This document shows, piece by piece, positions 46,079 through 54,317 of a DNA stretch of 64,000 nucleotides. The stretch's first letter is position 1. Every line of letters begins with the position of its first letter. The notes beneath the pieces were generated by a model. The model was not told the origin of the DNA, did not search any database, and saw nothing but the letters and a program-made list of their open reading frames with translations. Location: assembly GCF_014844035.1 (NCBI RefSeq), contig NZ_CP062159.1, positions 4,650,001 through 4,714,000 of the forward strand, read 5' to 3'. Source of the stretch: Flavobacterium sp. MDT1-60. Lineage in GTDB: Bacteria > Bacteroidota > Bacteroidia > Flavobacteriales > Flavobacteriaceae. The position numbers and the translations under genes are program-made.

Positions 46079-48460
46079 ATGATTACAAAAAAAATAAGCA
46101 TTTTTCTTATTCTAATTTTTACGACTTTAACTTCATTTTCGCAGGAAAAATTTACTTTAAGCGGTACCATAACCGACTTTAAAAACAACGAAACCTTAAT
46201 TGGAGTCAATATTTATATCCCATCTTTAAAAATAGGAACTACCACCAACGAATATGGCTTTTATTCGCTTACTGCTCCGGCTGGTGAACATCAAATAGAA
46301 ATTACTTACCTTGGATTTCAAACTGTTCAAAAAACCGTCAACTTAAATCAAAATACTAAAATGAATTTTGGGTTGAACGAAGGCGGCGAAGAACTTCAGG
46401 AAGTTGTCGTTAAAGACAACAAAGGCAAAATCAATATCAAGTCGCCGGAAATGAGCGCCAATAAACTCTCGATCGCCACTATCAAAAAAATGCCGGTCGT
46501 TTTGGGCGAAGTCGATGTTTTAAAATCAATTTTATTACTTCCGGGAGTTACTAATGCAGGCGAAGGTGCGTCCGGATTCAACGTTCGCGGCGGCGGTGCC
46601 GATCAGAATTTAATTTTATTAGATGAAGCAACAATATTTAATTCGTCTCACGTTTTTGGTTTCTTTTCCGTTTTTAATCCGGATGCTATTAAAGATCTAA
46701 AATTATATAAAGGTGGAATTCCGGCACGTTACGGCGGAAGAGCTTCTTCTGTTCTGGATATTTATCAGAAAGATGGTAGCAGTAAAGATTTCCATGTAAA
46801 TGGGGGAATTGGTTTAATTTCCAGCAGAATCCTTGCTGAAGGGCCAATTGTAAAAGATAGAGGTTCCTTTTTAATTGGAGGAAGAGCTTCTTACGCTCAT
46901 TTATTCCTTAAACTATCGGAAGATCAAAAAGATAATTCGGCGTACTTTTATGATTTAAATACCAAATTGAGCTACAAATTAAATGACAATAACAATTTAT
47001 ATTTATCAGGATATTTTGGGCGTGATGTCTTTAGTTTAAACAAAAGTTTTACCAACATTTATGGAAACTCAACTTTAAATCTTCGTTGGAATCATTTATT
47101 TTCTGAAAAATTATTTTCAAATCTTTCTTTGATTTACAGCGATTATTATTACGGTCTTGATTTGGACTTTGTTGGTTTCAAATGGGATTCAGGTATTAGA
47201 AACTATAATATCAAATACGATTTCAAACATTACATTTCAGATAAATTCAAACTGAATTATGGTTTAAACGGAATCTACTACGAATTCAATCCGGGAACTA
47301 TAAAACCTAGTGATTCTGAATCCGGTATTAATTCGGATCAATTAGATAAAAAATATGCATTCGAGCCTTCTTTTTATATCGATGCCGAAAATCAGCTTTC
47401 AAAAAAACTTACTATTGCTTATGGATTACGATATAGCTTATTTTATCGTTTAGGAGAATCAACGGTTAATCTATACGAAAATAATGATGCTGTTGTTTTT
47501 AACTCGGATTTGCAGATTTACGAAAAGGGAACTCCAATTGACACTAAATATTACGGAAAAAACAAGGTTATTAAAAGTTACAATAATCTCGAACCACGTT
47601 TTTCAGCTTCTTATCAATTAAACGACGATGAAGCTATTAAAGCGAGTTATAACCGAATGGCACAGTATCTTCAATTGATTTCCAATACCTCATCTCCTAC
47701 TCCGCTTGATGTCTGGATGCCGAGTGATACTTATATAAAACCTCAAATTGCTGATCAGGTTGCTTTAGGTTATTTTAGAAATATTAAAAACGGTGCTTAT
47801 TCTATAGAGGTAGAAACCTATTATAAAGAAATTCAAAATCGTCTGGATTATATTGATGGCGCCGATTTAATTGCAAACAATGCCATAGAACAAGTGATCC
47901 TAAATGGTCAAATGCGCGCCTATGGTTTAGAAGTAATGTTCAAAAAAAATGAAGGCAAATTCAATGGCTGGATTTCATACACTTTATCAAAATCAGAACA
48001 ACAAACACCTGGAAGAACTCCTGAAGAAACAGGAATCAATAATGGTCAATGGTATAGTTCTGCGTATGATAAAACGCATAATTTAGCAGTAACATCTGCC
48101 TATAATCTGAACGAAAAATGGTCATTTGGTGCTAACTTTGCATTACAGTCCGGACAACCAGTTACTTATCCGAACGGACAATACGAATATTTAGGAATTA
48201 CAGTTCCAAGTTACGGCTTACGAAATGAACACCGTTTACCAGCATATCATCATCTTGACGTTTCGGCAACTTTAACTCCAAGAAAGAACAAAGATAGAAA
48301 CTGGAAAGGTGAATGGGTTTTTAGTATTTATAATTTATATAATCGAAAAAATGCAGCTTCAATTAATTTCCGCCAAAACGTAGATACTGGTGAAAATGAA
48401 GCGGTAAAAACATCGATTTTCGGAATTGTACCCGCCGTGAGTTATAATTTTAAATTTTAA
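46079..48460 (+). CDS. TonB-dependent receptor with CarboxypepD_reg-like domain
   Basis: A 793-residue outer-membrane receptor. Signal peptide (1-21, SFSQ). A regulatory-like beta domain (residues about 25-105, with GTITDFKNNETLIGVNIYI) is followed by the plug, where LLLPGVTNAGEGASGFNVRG and GGADQNLILLDEATIFNSSH occur, and a barrel ending in aromatic VSYNFKF. It imports a scarce nutrient by TonB energy; the ligand is not evident. The DUF4249 lipoprotein gene 37 bases later is the usual partner, so ligand binding on the cell surface by that protein is likely. Confidence 0.93.
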   Translation: MITKKISIFLILIFTTLTSFSQEKFTLSGTITDFKNNETLIGVNIYIPSLKIGTTTNEYGFYSLTAPAGEHQIEITYLGFQTVQKTVNLNQNTKMNFGLNEGGEELQEVVVKDNKGKINIKSPEMSANKLSIATIKKMPVVLGEVDVLKSILLLPGVTNAGEGASGFNVRGGGADQNLILLDEATIFNSSHVFGFFSVFNPDAIKDLKLYKGGIPARYGGRASSVLDIYQKDGSSKDFHVNGGIGLISSRILAEGPIVKDRGSFLIGGRASYAHLFLKLSEDQKDNSAYFYDLNTKLSYKLNDNNNLYLSGYFGRDVFSLNKSFTNIYGNSTLNLRWNHLFSEKLFSNLSLIYSDYYYGLDLDFVGFKWDSGIRNYNIKYDFKHYISDKFKLNYGLNGIYYEFNPGTIKPSDSESGINSDQLDKKYAFEPSFYIDAENQLSKKLTIAYGLRYSLFYRLGESTVNLYENNDAVVFNSDLQIYEKGTPIDTKYYGKNKVIKSYNNLEPRFSASYQLNDDEAIKASYNRMAQYLQLISNTSSPTPLDVWMPSDTYIKPQIADQVALGYFRNIKNGAYSIEVETYYKEIQNRLDYIDGADLIANNAIEQVILNGQMRAYGLEVMFKKNEGKFNGWISYTLSKSEQQTPGRTPEETGINNGQWYSSAYDKTHNLAVTSAYNLNEKWSFGANFALQSGQPVTYPNGQYEYLGITVPSYGLRNEHRLPAYHHLDVSATLTPRKNKDRNWKGEWVFSIYNLYNRKNAASINFRQNVDTGENEAVKTSIFGIVPAVSYNFKF

Positions 48461-48497
48461 AAATTACTTCTGTTATCAGAAATTAAAAATATATAAC

Positions 48498-49319
48498 ATG
48501 AAAAAAGTAACTTTATTAATAGTATTTTTTATATCGATTTTCTTCACCAGCTGCGAAGAAGTTGTTGATGTTGATTTAGATACTGCGCCACCAAGATTGG
48601 TAATCGAAGCCGCTATAAACTGGCAAAAGGGCACCACAGGTAAACAACAAACCATCAAGTTGACGACAACGACCGGATATTTCGAAAACGTAATCCCAAC
48701 CGTTTCCGGTGCAACTATTTATATAAAAAATAGTCTCAATGAACGGTTTAATTTTATCGAAGTTCCAAAAACGGGCCGATATGTATGTACTAATTTCAAA
48801 CCTGTAATCGAAGAACAATACACACTGACCGTAATTACTGGCGGAAGTACTTATACAGCAAGTGAGATTCTAAAATCTGTAGCTCCAATCACCAGAATTG
48901 AACAAAATAATGAAGGCGGTTTTACAGGAAAAGATATTGAAATAAAAGCTTTTTACAATGATCCCGGAGATGTAGATAATTTTTATTTGTACCGCCATGT
49001 ATATTCCAATAAAATCAAATCAAGCTATTATGTAGATGAAGATAAATTTTTTAATGGAAATGAATTTTTCAGTCTTTCAGATGATGACGAATTAGAAATT
49101 GGAAATGAAATTGAAATAACACATTACGGAATTTCGAAACAATATTATAATTACATGAATATTTTAGTGAGCATTGCAGGCAGTAACGTTGGCGGCCCGT
49201 TTCAGTCTCCTCCGGCAACCGTAAAAGGAAACATCATCAACACAACTGATAAGAATAATTATCCTTTAGGTTATTTCTCGCTTTGCGAAACCGATTTAAA
49301 AAAATATACCATCAAATAA
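48498..49319 (+). CDS. DUF4249 surface lipoprotein
   Basis: A 273-residue lipoprotein (lipobox FTSC, Cys about residue 19, followed by EEVVDVDLD, an acidic stretch resembling a lipoprotein export signal to the surface). The DUF4249 body has RLVIEAAINWQ, VSGATIYIKN and LTVITGGSTYTASEIL. DUF4249 genes regularly follow TonB-dependent receptor genes in Bacteroidetes, as here. Probably a surface-exposed substrate-binding partner; ligand unknown. Confidence 0.9.
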   Translation: MKKVTLLIVFFISIFFTSCEEVVDVDLDTAPPRLVIEAAINWQKGTTGKQQTIKLTTTTGYFENVIPTVSGATIYIKNSLNERFNFIEVPKTGRYVCTNFKPVIEEQYTLTVITGGSTYTASEILKSVAPITRIEQNNEGGFTGKDIEIKAFYNDPGDVDNFYLYRHVYSNKIKSSYYVDEDKFFNGNEFFSLSDDDELEIGNEIEITHYGISKQYYNYMNILVSIAGSNVGGPFQSPPATVKGNIINTTDKNNYPLGYFSLCETDLKKYTIK

Positions 49320-49329
49320 ACCAACAAAA

Positions 49330-49812
49330 ATGGAGGCTCAAATTAAAATTTTAACCGAAAAAAAATTAATCGGCAAACATACTATCATGTCTTTTATGGA
49401 AAATAAAACATTTCAATTATGGAGCAGTTTTATGCCAGGGCGAAAGGAAATAAAAAATACGGTCGATTCTAATTTATATTCGCTTGAAGTTTTCCCACAA
49501 GAATATTTCGATAATTTTGATGCCGACAGAACATTCCAGAAATGGGCCGCTGTCGAAGTAAAAGATTTAGATACCATTCCGTCTGAAATGGAGTCCTTAA
49601 TAATACCAACGGGAATATATGCAGTTTTTATACACAGAGGGCCAGCAACTGAGGGTTACAAAACATATCATTCAATTTTTACAGAATGGCTGCCGAATTC
49701 TGAATATACAGTAGATGACAGACCCCATTTTGCTGTAATGGATGAAAGATATAAAAAAGATGATCCTGATTCTGAAGAAGAAATCTGGATTCCGATAAAA
49801 AACAGACCCTAA
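49330..49812 (+). CDS. GyrI-like / AraC effector-binding domain protein
   Basis: A 160-residue stand-alone effector-binding domain. LIGKHTIMSFMENKTFQLW and SSFMPGRKEIKN, then KWAAVEVKDLDTIPSEMESLIIPTGIYAVFIH and FTEWLPNSEYTVDDRPHF are typical of the GyrI-like family, whose members bind small molecules or inhibit gyrase. No DNA-binding part is present. It begins 10 bases after DUF4249 and ends 11 before DinB, so the genes 48498-50270 may be one operon. Confidence 0.87.
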   Translation: MEAQIKILTEKKLIGKHTIMSFMENKTFQLWSSFMPGRKEIKNTVDSNLYSLEVFPQEYFDNFDADRTFQKWAAVEVKDLDTIPSEMESLIIPTGIYAVFIHRGPATEGYKTYHSIFTEWLPNSEYTVDDRPHFAVMDERYKKDDPDSEEEIWIPIKNRP

Positions 49813-49823
49813 AACAAAAACAT

Positions 49824-50270
49824 ATGCTAACAGAAACTCTAAAATCACTTTTTAACAGAGATCTAAACAAACTAAAAGTCGAAATCGAATCCTATCAAAA
49901 CGAAAGTCAAATCTGGTCAATTGACAAAAACATTTCAAATTCGGCCGGAAATCTTTGTTTACATTTAATTGGAAACCTAAATACTTATATTGGTGCTGAA
50001 CTAGGAAAAACAGGTTATGTACGAAATCGCCCTTTAGAATTTTCTTTAAAAGATGTACCGAGATCAGAATTAATTAGCAAAATTGACGAAACGATTTTAG
50101 TTGTAAATAATACTTTCGATTCTTTGACTGAAGCCGATTTAAAAGCTATTTATCCACAAATTGTTTTCGAAAAAGAAATGACAACTGAATTCTTTTTAGT
50201 GCATCTTTCGACACATTTAGCCTACCATTTAGGACAAATCAATTACCATCGCCGTCTACTGGATATATAA
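49824..50270 (+). CDS. DinB-like family protein (DUF1572)
   Basis: A 148-residue four-helix-bundle protein. Three conserved His positions of the DinB/YfiT metal site are seen: LCLHLIGNL (about residue 48), HLSTHLAYHLGQINYHRR near the end. DinB-like proteins include thiol-dependent transferases; the role here is unknown. It follows the GyrI-like gene by 11 bases. An inverted repeat comes next. Confidence 0.87.
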   Translation: MLTETLKSLFNRDLNKLKVEIESYQNESQIWSIDKNISNSAGNLCLHLIGNLNTYIGAELGKTGYVRNRPLEFSLKDVPRSELISKIDETILVVNNTFDSLTEADLKAIYPQIVFEKEMTTEFFLVHLSTHLAYHLGQINYHRRLLDI

Positions 50271-50273
50271 TAT

Positions 50274-50336
50274 TTTACCACAGATTAAAGGATCTAGGAT
50301 GATTAATTCTTTTAATCTGTGCAATCTGTGGCAAAA
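50274..50336. repeat. Inverted repeat, TTTGCCAC...GTGGCAAA family (copy 4)
   Basis: TTTACCACAGATTAAAGGAT pairs imperfectly with ATTCTTTTAATCTGTGCAAT and CTGTGGCAAA. It is followed by ATCTGAAATCTAAAATCTGA words (50338-50367), similar on the other strand to 30776-30812. Confidence 0.75.
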
Positions 50337-50374
50337 AATCTGAAATCTAAAATCTGAAATCTAAAATACAGCAG

Positions 50375-50382
50375 TACCTTTG
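50375..50382 (+). promoter_or_regulatory. -7 box TACCTTTG of thiamine pyrophosphokinase gene
   Basis: TACCTTTG, 25 bases before ATG 50408. Confidence 0.55.
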
Positions 50383-50407
50383 CACCCAAATAAAAAAACA
50401 ATTCAGC

Positions 50408-51070
50408 ATGTCATCACACCATATAGTTCGCGACGATCAGGAACCCGCTTTAATTATTGCCAACGGAGCTGCCTGCAATCCAGAACTATTAGGACAATTG
50501 CTTGAATGGTCACCACTTGTTGTTGTTTTGGATTCTGCCATCGAAAGAGTGATTGAATTAGATATAAAAGTCGATGTCCTTTTGGGAGATTTCGATCGTG
50601 GTTTTGATCCTGAAATCTATAAAACGTCACAATATCCAATTGAAATTGTACACACACCAGATCAGGACAAAACAGATCTTGAAAAAGCTTTCGATTATTT
50701 AATTGACCGAAAAATTCCGGCTGTAAACGTAGTTTGGGCCACCGGAAAGCGCGCTGATCATACTATTACAAACCTTACCAATATTGTTCGCTACCGTGAT
50801 TTACTTAAAATTGTAATTCTTGACGATCATTCCAAAATATTTTTATTACCCAACAAATTCGAAAAATGGTACACGGCAAAAACACCTATTTCTTTGATTC
50901 CAATTGGTGTTGTAAATGGAATCTACTCGACGAATTTAGAGTATCCGTTGCAAAACGATACGCTCACAATGGGCTACAGAACCGGAAGCAGTAATTCTGT
51001 GGCACAAGACGGACTTGTAACGATCACGCATCAAAATGGCGATTTATTGCTAATGGAGTGTGTTGATTAA
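50408..51070 (+). CDS. Thiamine pyrophosphokinase
   Basis: A 220-residue enzyme that turns thiamine into thiamine diphosphate with ATP. Motifs: ALIIANGAACNPELLGQ, VDVLLGDFDRGF (about residue 58), TPDQDKTDLEKAFDYL (about 84), VWATGKRADHTITN (about 115; Gly-Lys-Arg-Asp-His), and a C-terminal beta domain with TGSSNSVAQDGLVTITHQNG. Cytoplasmic. It is the last core gene before the accessory region. Confidence 0.93.
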   Translation: MSSHHIVRDDQEPALIIANGAACNPELLGQLLEWSPLVVVLDSAIERVIELDIKVDVLLGDFDRGFDPEIYKTSQYPIEIVHTPDQDKTDLEKAFDYLIDRKIPAVNVVWATGKRADHTITNLTNIVRYRDLLKIVILDDHSKIFLLPNKFEKWYTAKTPISLIPIGVVNGIYSTNLEYPLQNDTLTMGYRTGSSNSVAQDGLVTITHQNGDLLLMECVD

Positions 51071-51119
51071 ATTGTTCTTTTGAGTATTCTGATTACTTTG
51101 AGAGAAGGATTTTTTTGGG

Positions 51120-51326
51120 ACAAAGTGTTTAAAACTATCTCTTCAAAAAGTTGACACAAAACCAGTAATTCTTCATTGGTTACGTCGCAACTATGCCACA
51201 CCTTTATTAGAAAGCGGAACTGATTTGCGTTATATACAAGAATTATTACTTCGTAGCAGTAGCAAACTACTGAATTTTACTCCTATAAGTATTAAAAGTA
51301 TTCAACAAATTAAAAAATACCTTTGA
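51120..51326 (+). pseudogene. Decayed tyrosine recombinase (integrase), C-terminal remnant
   Basis: Frame 51141-51326 reads KVDTKPVILHWLRRNYATPL, then LESGTDLRYIQELLLRSSSK and, after more decay, SIKSIQQIKKYL and a stop. This is the C-terminal catalytic part of an XerC/D-like phage-type integrase: HxLR box intact, but the LGH box reads LLR (His lost) and the catalytic Tyr region (normally IYTH) reads NFTP. In the next frame just upstream VFKTISSKS continues the alignment, so at least one frameshift is present. No start codon and no N-terminal domain remain. It cannot be active. Confidence 0.85.
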
Positions 51327-51351
51327 CGCTTTATTAAGAATTATCTATATA

Positions 51352-51399
51352 TTTGATTTGAACAAAGTATGGCGTCTGTCATACTTTATTCAAATCAAA
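51352..51399. repeat. Long hairpin after the integrase remnant
   Basis: TTTGATTTGAACAAAGTATG and CATACTTTATTCAAATCAAA pair over 20 bp with one mismatch; loop GCGTCTGT. It lies between the dead integrase and the first cassette gene. It may be a terminator or an old recombination site. Confidence 0.7.
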
Positions 51400-51483
51400 A
51401 TCGAATGGATCTGAATGATTTTGTCACACAAATGTACAAGTTACATGCAATTTTATTTGACAACTCTAATCTTTTAAATTATA

Positions 51484-52310
51484 ATGATTAAATCTAAATA
51501 TTTTTGGTTAGCAGCAATTATGATAGCGATAATCCCCGTGCTGGGAATAGATATTACACAGCACTATCTTGACTGGCAAAAGGAAGTAAGAGAAGAATTA
51601 ATAACTGTTGTACAGGATTTATACTCTTTCAACAAACAACAAAAAGCAAATATTCTTGACAAAGTTTTCGAGAGAAATCAGACCTTAATGTTTCTTATTT
51701 ATCTAAAAAGTTTTGTGATTTTAATTTTGTTGAGTTGTAGTTTTTACTTTTTCAAACTTTATAAAAAACAACAAAGGCCTAAGCTGCTGAAACCATTATT
51801 TTATATAATTGCTATTATAGTTTGCTTCACTCTGACAAAGTTTTTTTTAATTAACAGAATAACTACAAATGAAAATATAAAATTTTTAACCATTAATCCA
51901 AGCGCCTCATCCTTCCAACAATTATATAATGACAACTTCAAAGGTAAAGTTGTGTATGTTGATTTCTGGGGAACAACTTGTGGACCTTGTCTACAAGAAT
52001 TCAGAAACTTTACTAAACCACTAAAAGACAAATACAAACAAAGAGGCGACATCAAATATTTATATATTGGTCAGGGAAATAAATACTTATGGCATGAGCA
52101 AATCAAGAAATATAATATTGAGGGATACCATATTTTGTTGATGAGACACAATATGAAAAACTCTATCAAAATTCAACCAAAGACAGTATTGTTTTAATGC
52201 CACATTATTTAATTATTGACAAAAAAGGAAATATAGTTGAATCAAATGCTAAACGCCCAAGCGATAGTCACAGTTTGTTTCTTCAGTTAGATAAATATTT
52301 AGCAGAATAG
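51484..52310 (+). pseudogene. Thioredoxin-like membrane protein, frameshifted
   Basis: ATG 51484 opens a protein with three hydrophobic segments (residues 5-20, 75-95 and 105-122) and a periplasmic thioredoxin domain with VYVDFWGTTCGPCLQEFRNF (CGPC about residue 162-165). The frame breaks near the T run 52133-52136: the listed frame stops at 52197, but one frame over the protein continues VDETQYEKLYQNSTKDSIVL, then LIIDKKGNIVESNAKRPSDS, to TAG 52310, a normal TlpA-type C-terminus. One lost T restores it. Either a real mutation or a sequencing error. It is the gene of the first cassette-like unit. Confidence 0.82.
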
Positions 52311-52330
52311 TAAACGAGAAGAACTGAATA

Positions 52331-52460
52331 AAACAACTGCTACAAAGTATTTGGAAAATTGGCTTAATAGAAAGTTTTTTTTTGTATTTGGGATATTTGA
52401 TAAATCCGAATAATGAGCTTAATTTAGTCCCAAACGCGCTTTATTACCAGAACGTTATGC
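52331..52460 (+). repeat. attC-like element A
   Basis: About 130 bases after the thioredoxin-like gene. Core words ATTGGCTTAAT (52358), TTTTGTATTTGG (52380), AAATCCG (52402), AGCTTAATTTAGTCCCAAA and ACCAGAACGTTATGC. It ends in GTTATGC (52454-52460), which matches the integron core site GTTRRRY. Words keep the same order and spacing in elements B and C. Confidence 0.8.
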
Positions 52461-52505
52461 CTCATTTTGAAGGTGAAAATGCATTAAAAAAACACAACAA
52501 AATAT

Positions 52506-53282
52506 ATGATTAACACATTAGAATATCAACTCTCAGTTAACAGAGAACTTGACACAATTAAAAATAGAGTACGAAATTTAATCGGGGACGCTAATTGGGG
52601 AGAAGACGGAAGATACAAAGAAGAAATACTTAAAACCATTTTAAGAAATAGATTACCAAATAATTTATCTGTTGGAACAGGATTTGTTTTGAATCAAATT
52701 TCTCCTACTGGAAACGTTGTTTCGAAACAGATTGATATATTAATTTATGATAATACTCAACCTCCAATATTTAGTGAAGGAGACTTTGTAATTGTTACAC
52801 AAAATAGCGTTAAAGCATTAATAGAAGTTAAATCGAAAACAGCATCGAATCGAGGACACAAAAATGGTTTGTATAAAGTTGTGGAGAATTTCAGCTCGAT
52901 CGTCAGATTTCCAACATTGTCAAGAACTGATAACAATCGAATATTTCGAGGTCTTATTTCATTTGATTATCAAGGAGGAATAAATTCAAAGATTATTGAT
53001 GAATCATTAAGACTTTCAGGAGGAATAATTAATCATTTCTCATTAGGTGGTAACATATTCATACGTCATTGGTTAGACAGTGAAGGATTGAATCCACCAA
53101 TTCAAGTAAATTGCAATTCCAATTTTTATAACATTTATAAGTTAGAAGGATTATCTCATTCGTATTTTATTTCAAATCTTATTCACATGACTACAAATGC
53201 AGATCTGAGTGACAGATATTTTATGGACTTTCCAATAGAGGGAACGAAAGAGATTAAAAGAAATAGAACAGTTTGCCTATAA
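52506..53282 (+). CDS. DUF6602-like protein, PD-(D/E)XK-like pattern
   Basis: A 258-residue cytoplasmic protein. RNRLPNNLSVGTGFVLNQ, then SKQIDILIYDNTQPPIFS and SVKALIEVKSKTASNRG match DUF6602. The Asp in QIDILIYD and the E-x-K in LIEVKSK, about 30 residues later, form the active-site pattern of PD-(D/E)XK nucleases, so a nuclease fold is likely. Such proteins occur in defence regions, but no activity is shown here. It is the only gene between elements A and B, with its start 45 bases after the end of A. Confidence 0.8.
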   Translation: MINTLEYQLSVNRELDTIKNRVRNLIGDANWGEDGRYKEEILKTILRNRLPNNLSVGTGFVLNQISPTGNVVSKQIDILIYDNTQPPIFSEGDFVIVTQNSVKALIEVKSKTASNRGHKNGLYKVVENFSSIVRFPTLSRTDNNRIFRGLISFDYQGGINSKIIDESLRLSGGIINHFSLGGNIFIRHWLDSEGLNPPIQVNCNSNFYNIYKLEGLSHSYFISNLIHMTTNADLSDRYFMDFPIEGTKEIKRNRTVCL

Positions 53283-53290
53283 AAAAACGA

Positions 53291-53425
53291 GGCATAACAG
53301 CTACTCCTATGGATTTGGGCAATTGGCTTAATGAAAAATTGGTTTTGTATTTGGAAAGTTTTTGGCAAATCCGGATAATGGGCTTAATTTACTCCCAAAA
53401 CTGCTGTAGTACCAAAACGTGGGGA
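53291..53425 (+). repeat. attC-like element B
   Basis: Starts GGCATAAC (53291-53298, the RYYYAAC type), carries ATTGGCTTAAT (53322), TTTTGTATTTGG (53343), AAATCCG (53367) and GGCTTAATTTACTCCCAAA, and ends ACCAAAACGTGGGGA. GGATTTGG (53311) and CAAATCC (53366) can pair as an inner stem. The initial GGCATAAC is the reverse complement of GTTATGCC at the end of element A. Confidence 0.8.
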
Positions 53426-53471
53426 GTAACTATTGCACAAAATCACAAAAAATCTTAATAAAACAACACAA

Positions 53472-54113
53472 GTGAATAAACTACTAATCCTACTTATTTT
53501 AATTTCTCAAAATATTTTTGGGCAGATTAATTACTTGAATGAAGGAAACAAATATTTAAATGAAAATAAAAATATTGAAGCTGAAAAAATATTTCGTGAA
53601 GGAATTAAATCTGACAATTCAAACTTAACTTATAAATGTCAATTGGCATTATCACTCATAAACCAAAAAAGGCACACCGAAGCAGAAAGTGAAATTAAAG
53701 AAGTTTTGATTAAAGATTCTTTAAATATTGGAGCCTTATGGTATGGTGGAATTAATAATTTCACAAGTGATAAACCTAATTTTAGAAAGTCAGTTAATTA
53801 TTTTGAAAAAGCATATCCACATATCAATAAAAGTTCTCAACAATATTTTGCAGTAAATTATTTTATTGGAAAATGCTACAAAAACTTACTCTACACAGAA
53901 GGAGTTTCTTATAAAGAAACTGACAGAATGTTAGAAACTTATAAAAAATACGTTGAACTTCAACCTAACGCACAAGACGTTGCTGAAACTAAATACTTTA
54001 TTGCTAAAGTTGAATCAAAAAGACCACCAGCAAATGTAAAAAAATGGGTTATTGCAACTAATGAAGAAAAAGTCAACGAACTTGTAAAACAAGAAATGGG
54101 TACAAAGAAATAA
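53472..54113 (+). CDS. Exported TPR-repeat protein of unknown function
   Basis: I start at GTG 53472, which gives a signal peptide (NKLLILLILISQNIFGQ after the initiator), 213 residues; a TTG at 53433 would put 13 polar residues ahead of it. The mature part holds tetratricopeptide-type helices: NYLNEGNKYLNENKNIEAEK, FREGIKSDNSNLTYKCQLAL, SLINQKRHTEAESEIKEVLI and later SVNYFEKAYPHINKSSQQYF. TPR proteins bind other proteins; the partner is not evident. It is the sole gene between elements B and C. Confidence 0.78.
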   Translation: MNKLLILLILISQNIFGQINYLNEGNKYLNENKNIEAEKIFREGIKSDNSNLTYKCQLALSLINQKRHTEAESEIKEVLIKDSLNIGALWYGGINNFTSDKPNFRKSVNYFEKAYPHINKSSQQYFAVNYFIGKCYKNLLYTEGVSYKETDRMLETYKKYVELQPNAQDVAETKYFIAKVESKRPPANVKKWVIATNEEKVNELVKQEMGTKK

Positions 54114-54116
54114 TCA

Positions 54117-54240
54117 CTGCCAACAACTACTACAACCGATTTGTGCAAATTGGCTTAATGGAAAGTTGTTTTTGTATTTGGGATGATTTCGCAAATCCGA
54201 ATAAAAATCTTTACAAAAGTATTTTTCCTCCCAACGCTTC
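54117..54240 (+). repeat. attC-like element C (diverged)
   Basis: Starts CTGCCAACAACTACTACAAC, has ATTGGCTTAAT (54149), TTTTGTATTTGG (54170) and AAATCCG (54193), then diverges (ATAAAAATCTTTACAAAAGT) and ends CTCCCAACG. CGATTTGTGCAAA (54137) and GCAAATCCG (54191) can form an inner stem. It closes the array; rlmF begins 78 bases later. Confidence 0.75.
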
Positions 54241-54293
54241 ACGACAATTGACGGCACTAGTTTTCATAAAATCCTTTCTAAAAAAGGAATGAC

Positions 54294-54301
54294 TATCTTT
54301 G
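54294..54301 (+). promoter_or_regulatory. -7 box TATCTTTG of rlmF
   Basis: TATCTTTG, 16 bases before ATG 54318. Confidence 0.55.
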
Positions 54302-54317
54302 CACTCAAATTTAAAAA

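Noticed and set aside
53433..53471. TTG start for the TPR protein
   Set aside because: It would place a polar stretch before the signal peptide; GTG 53472 gives a normal exported N-terminus.
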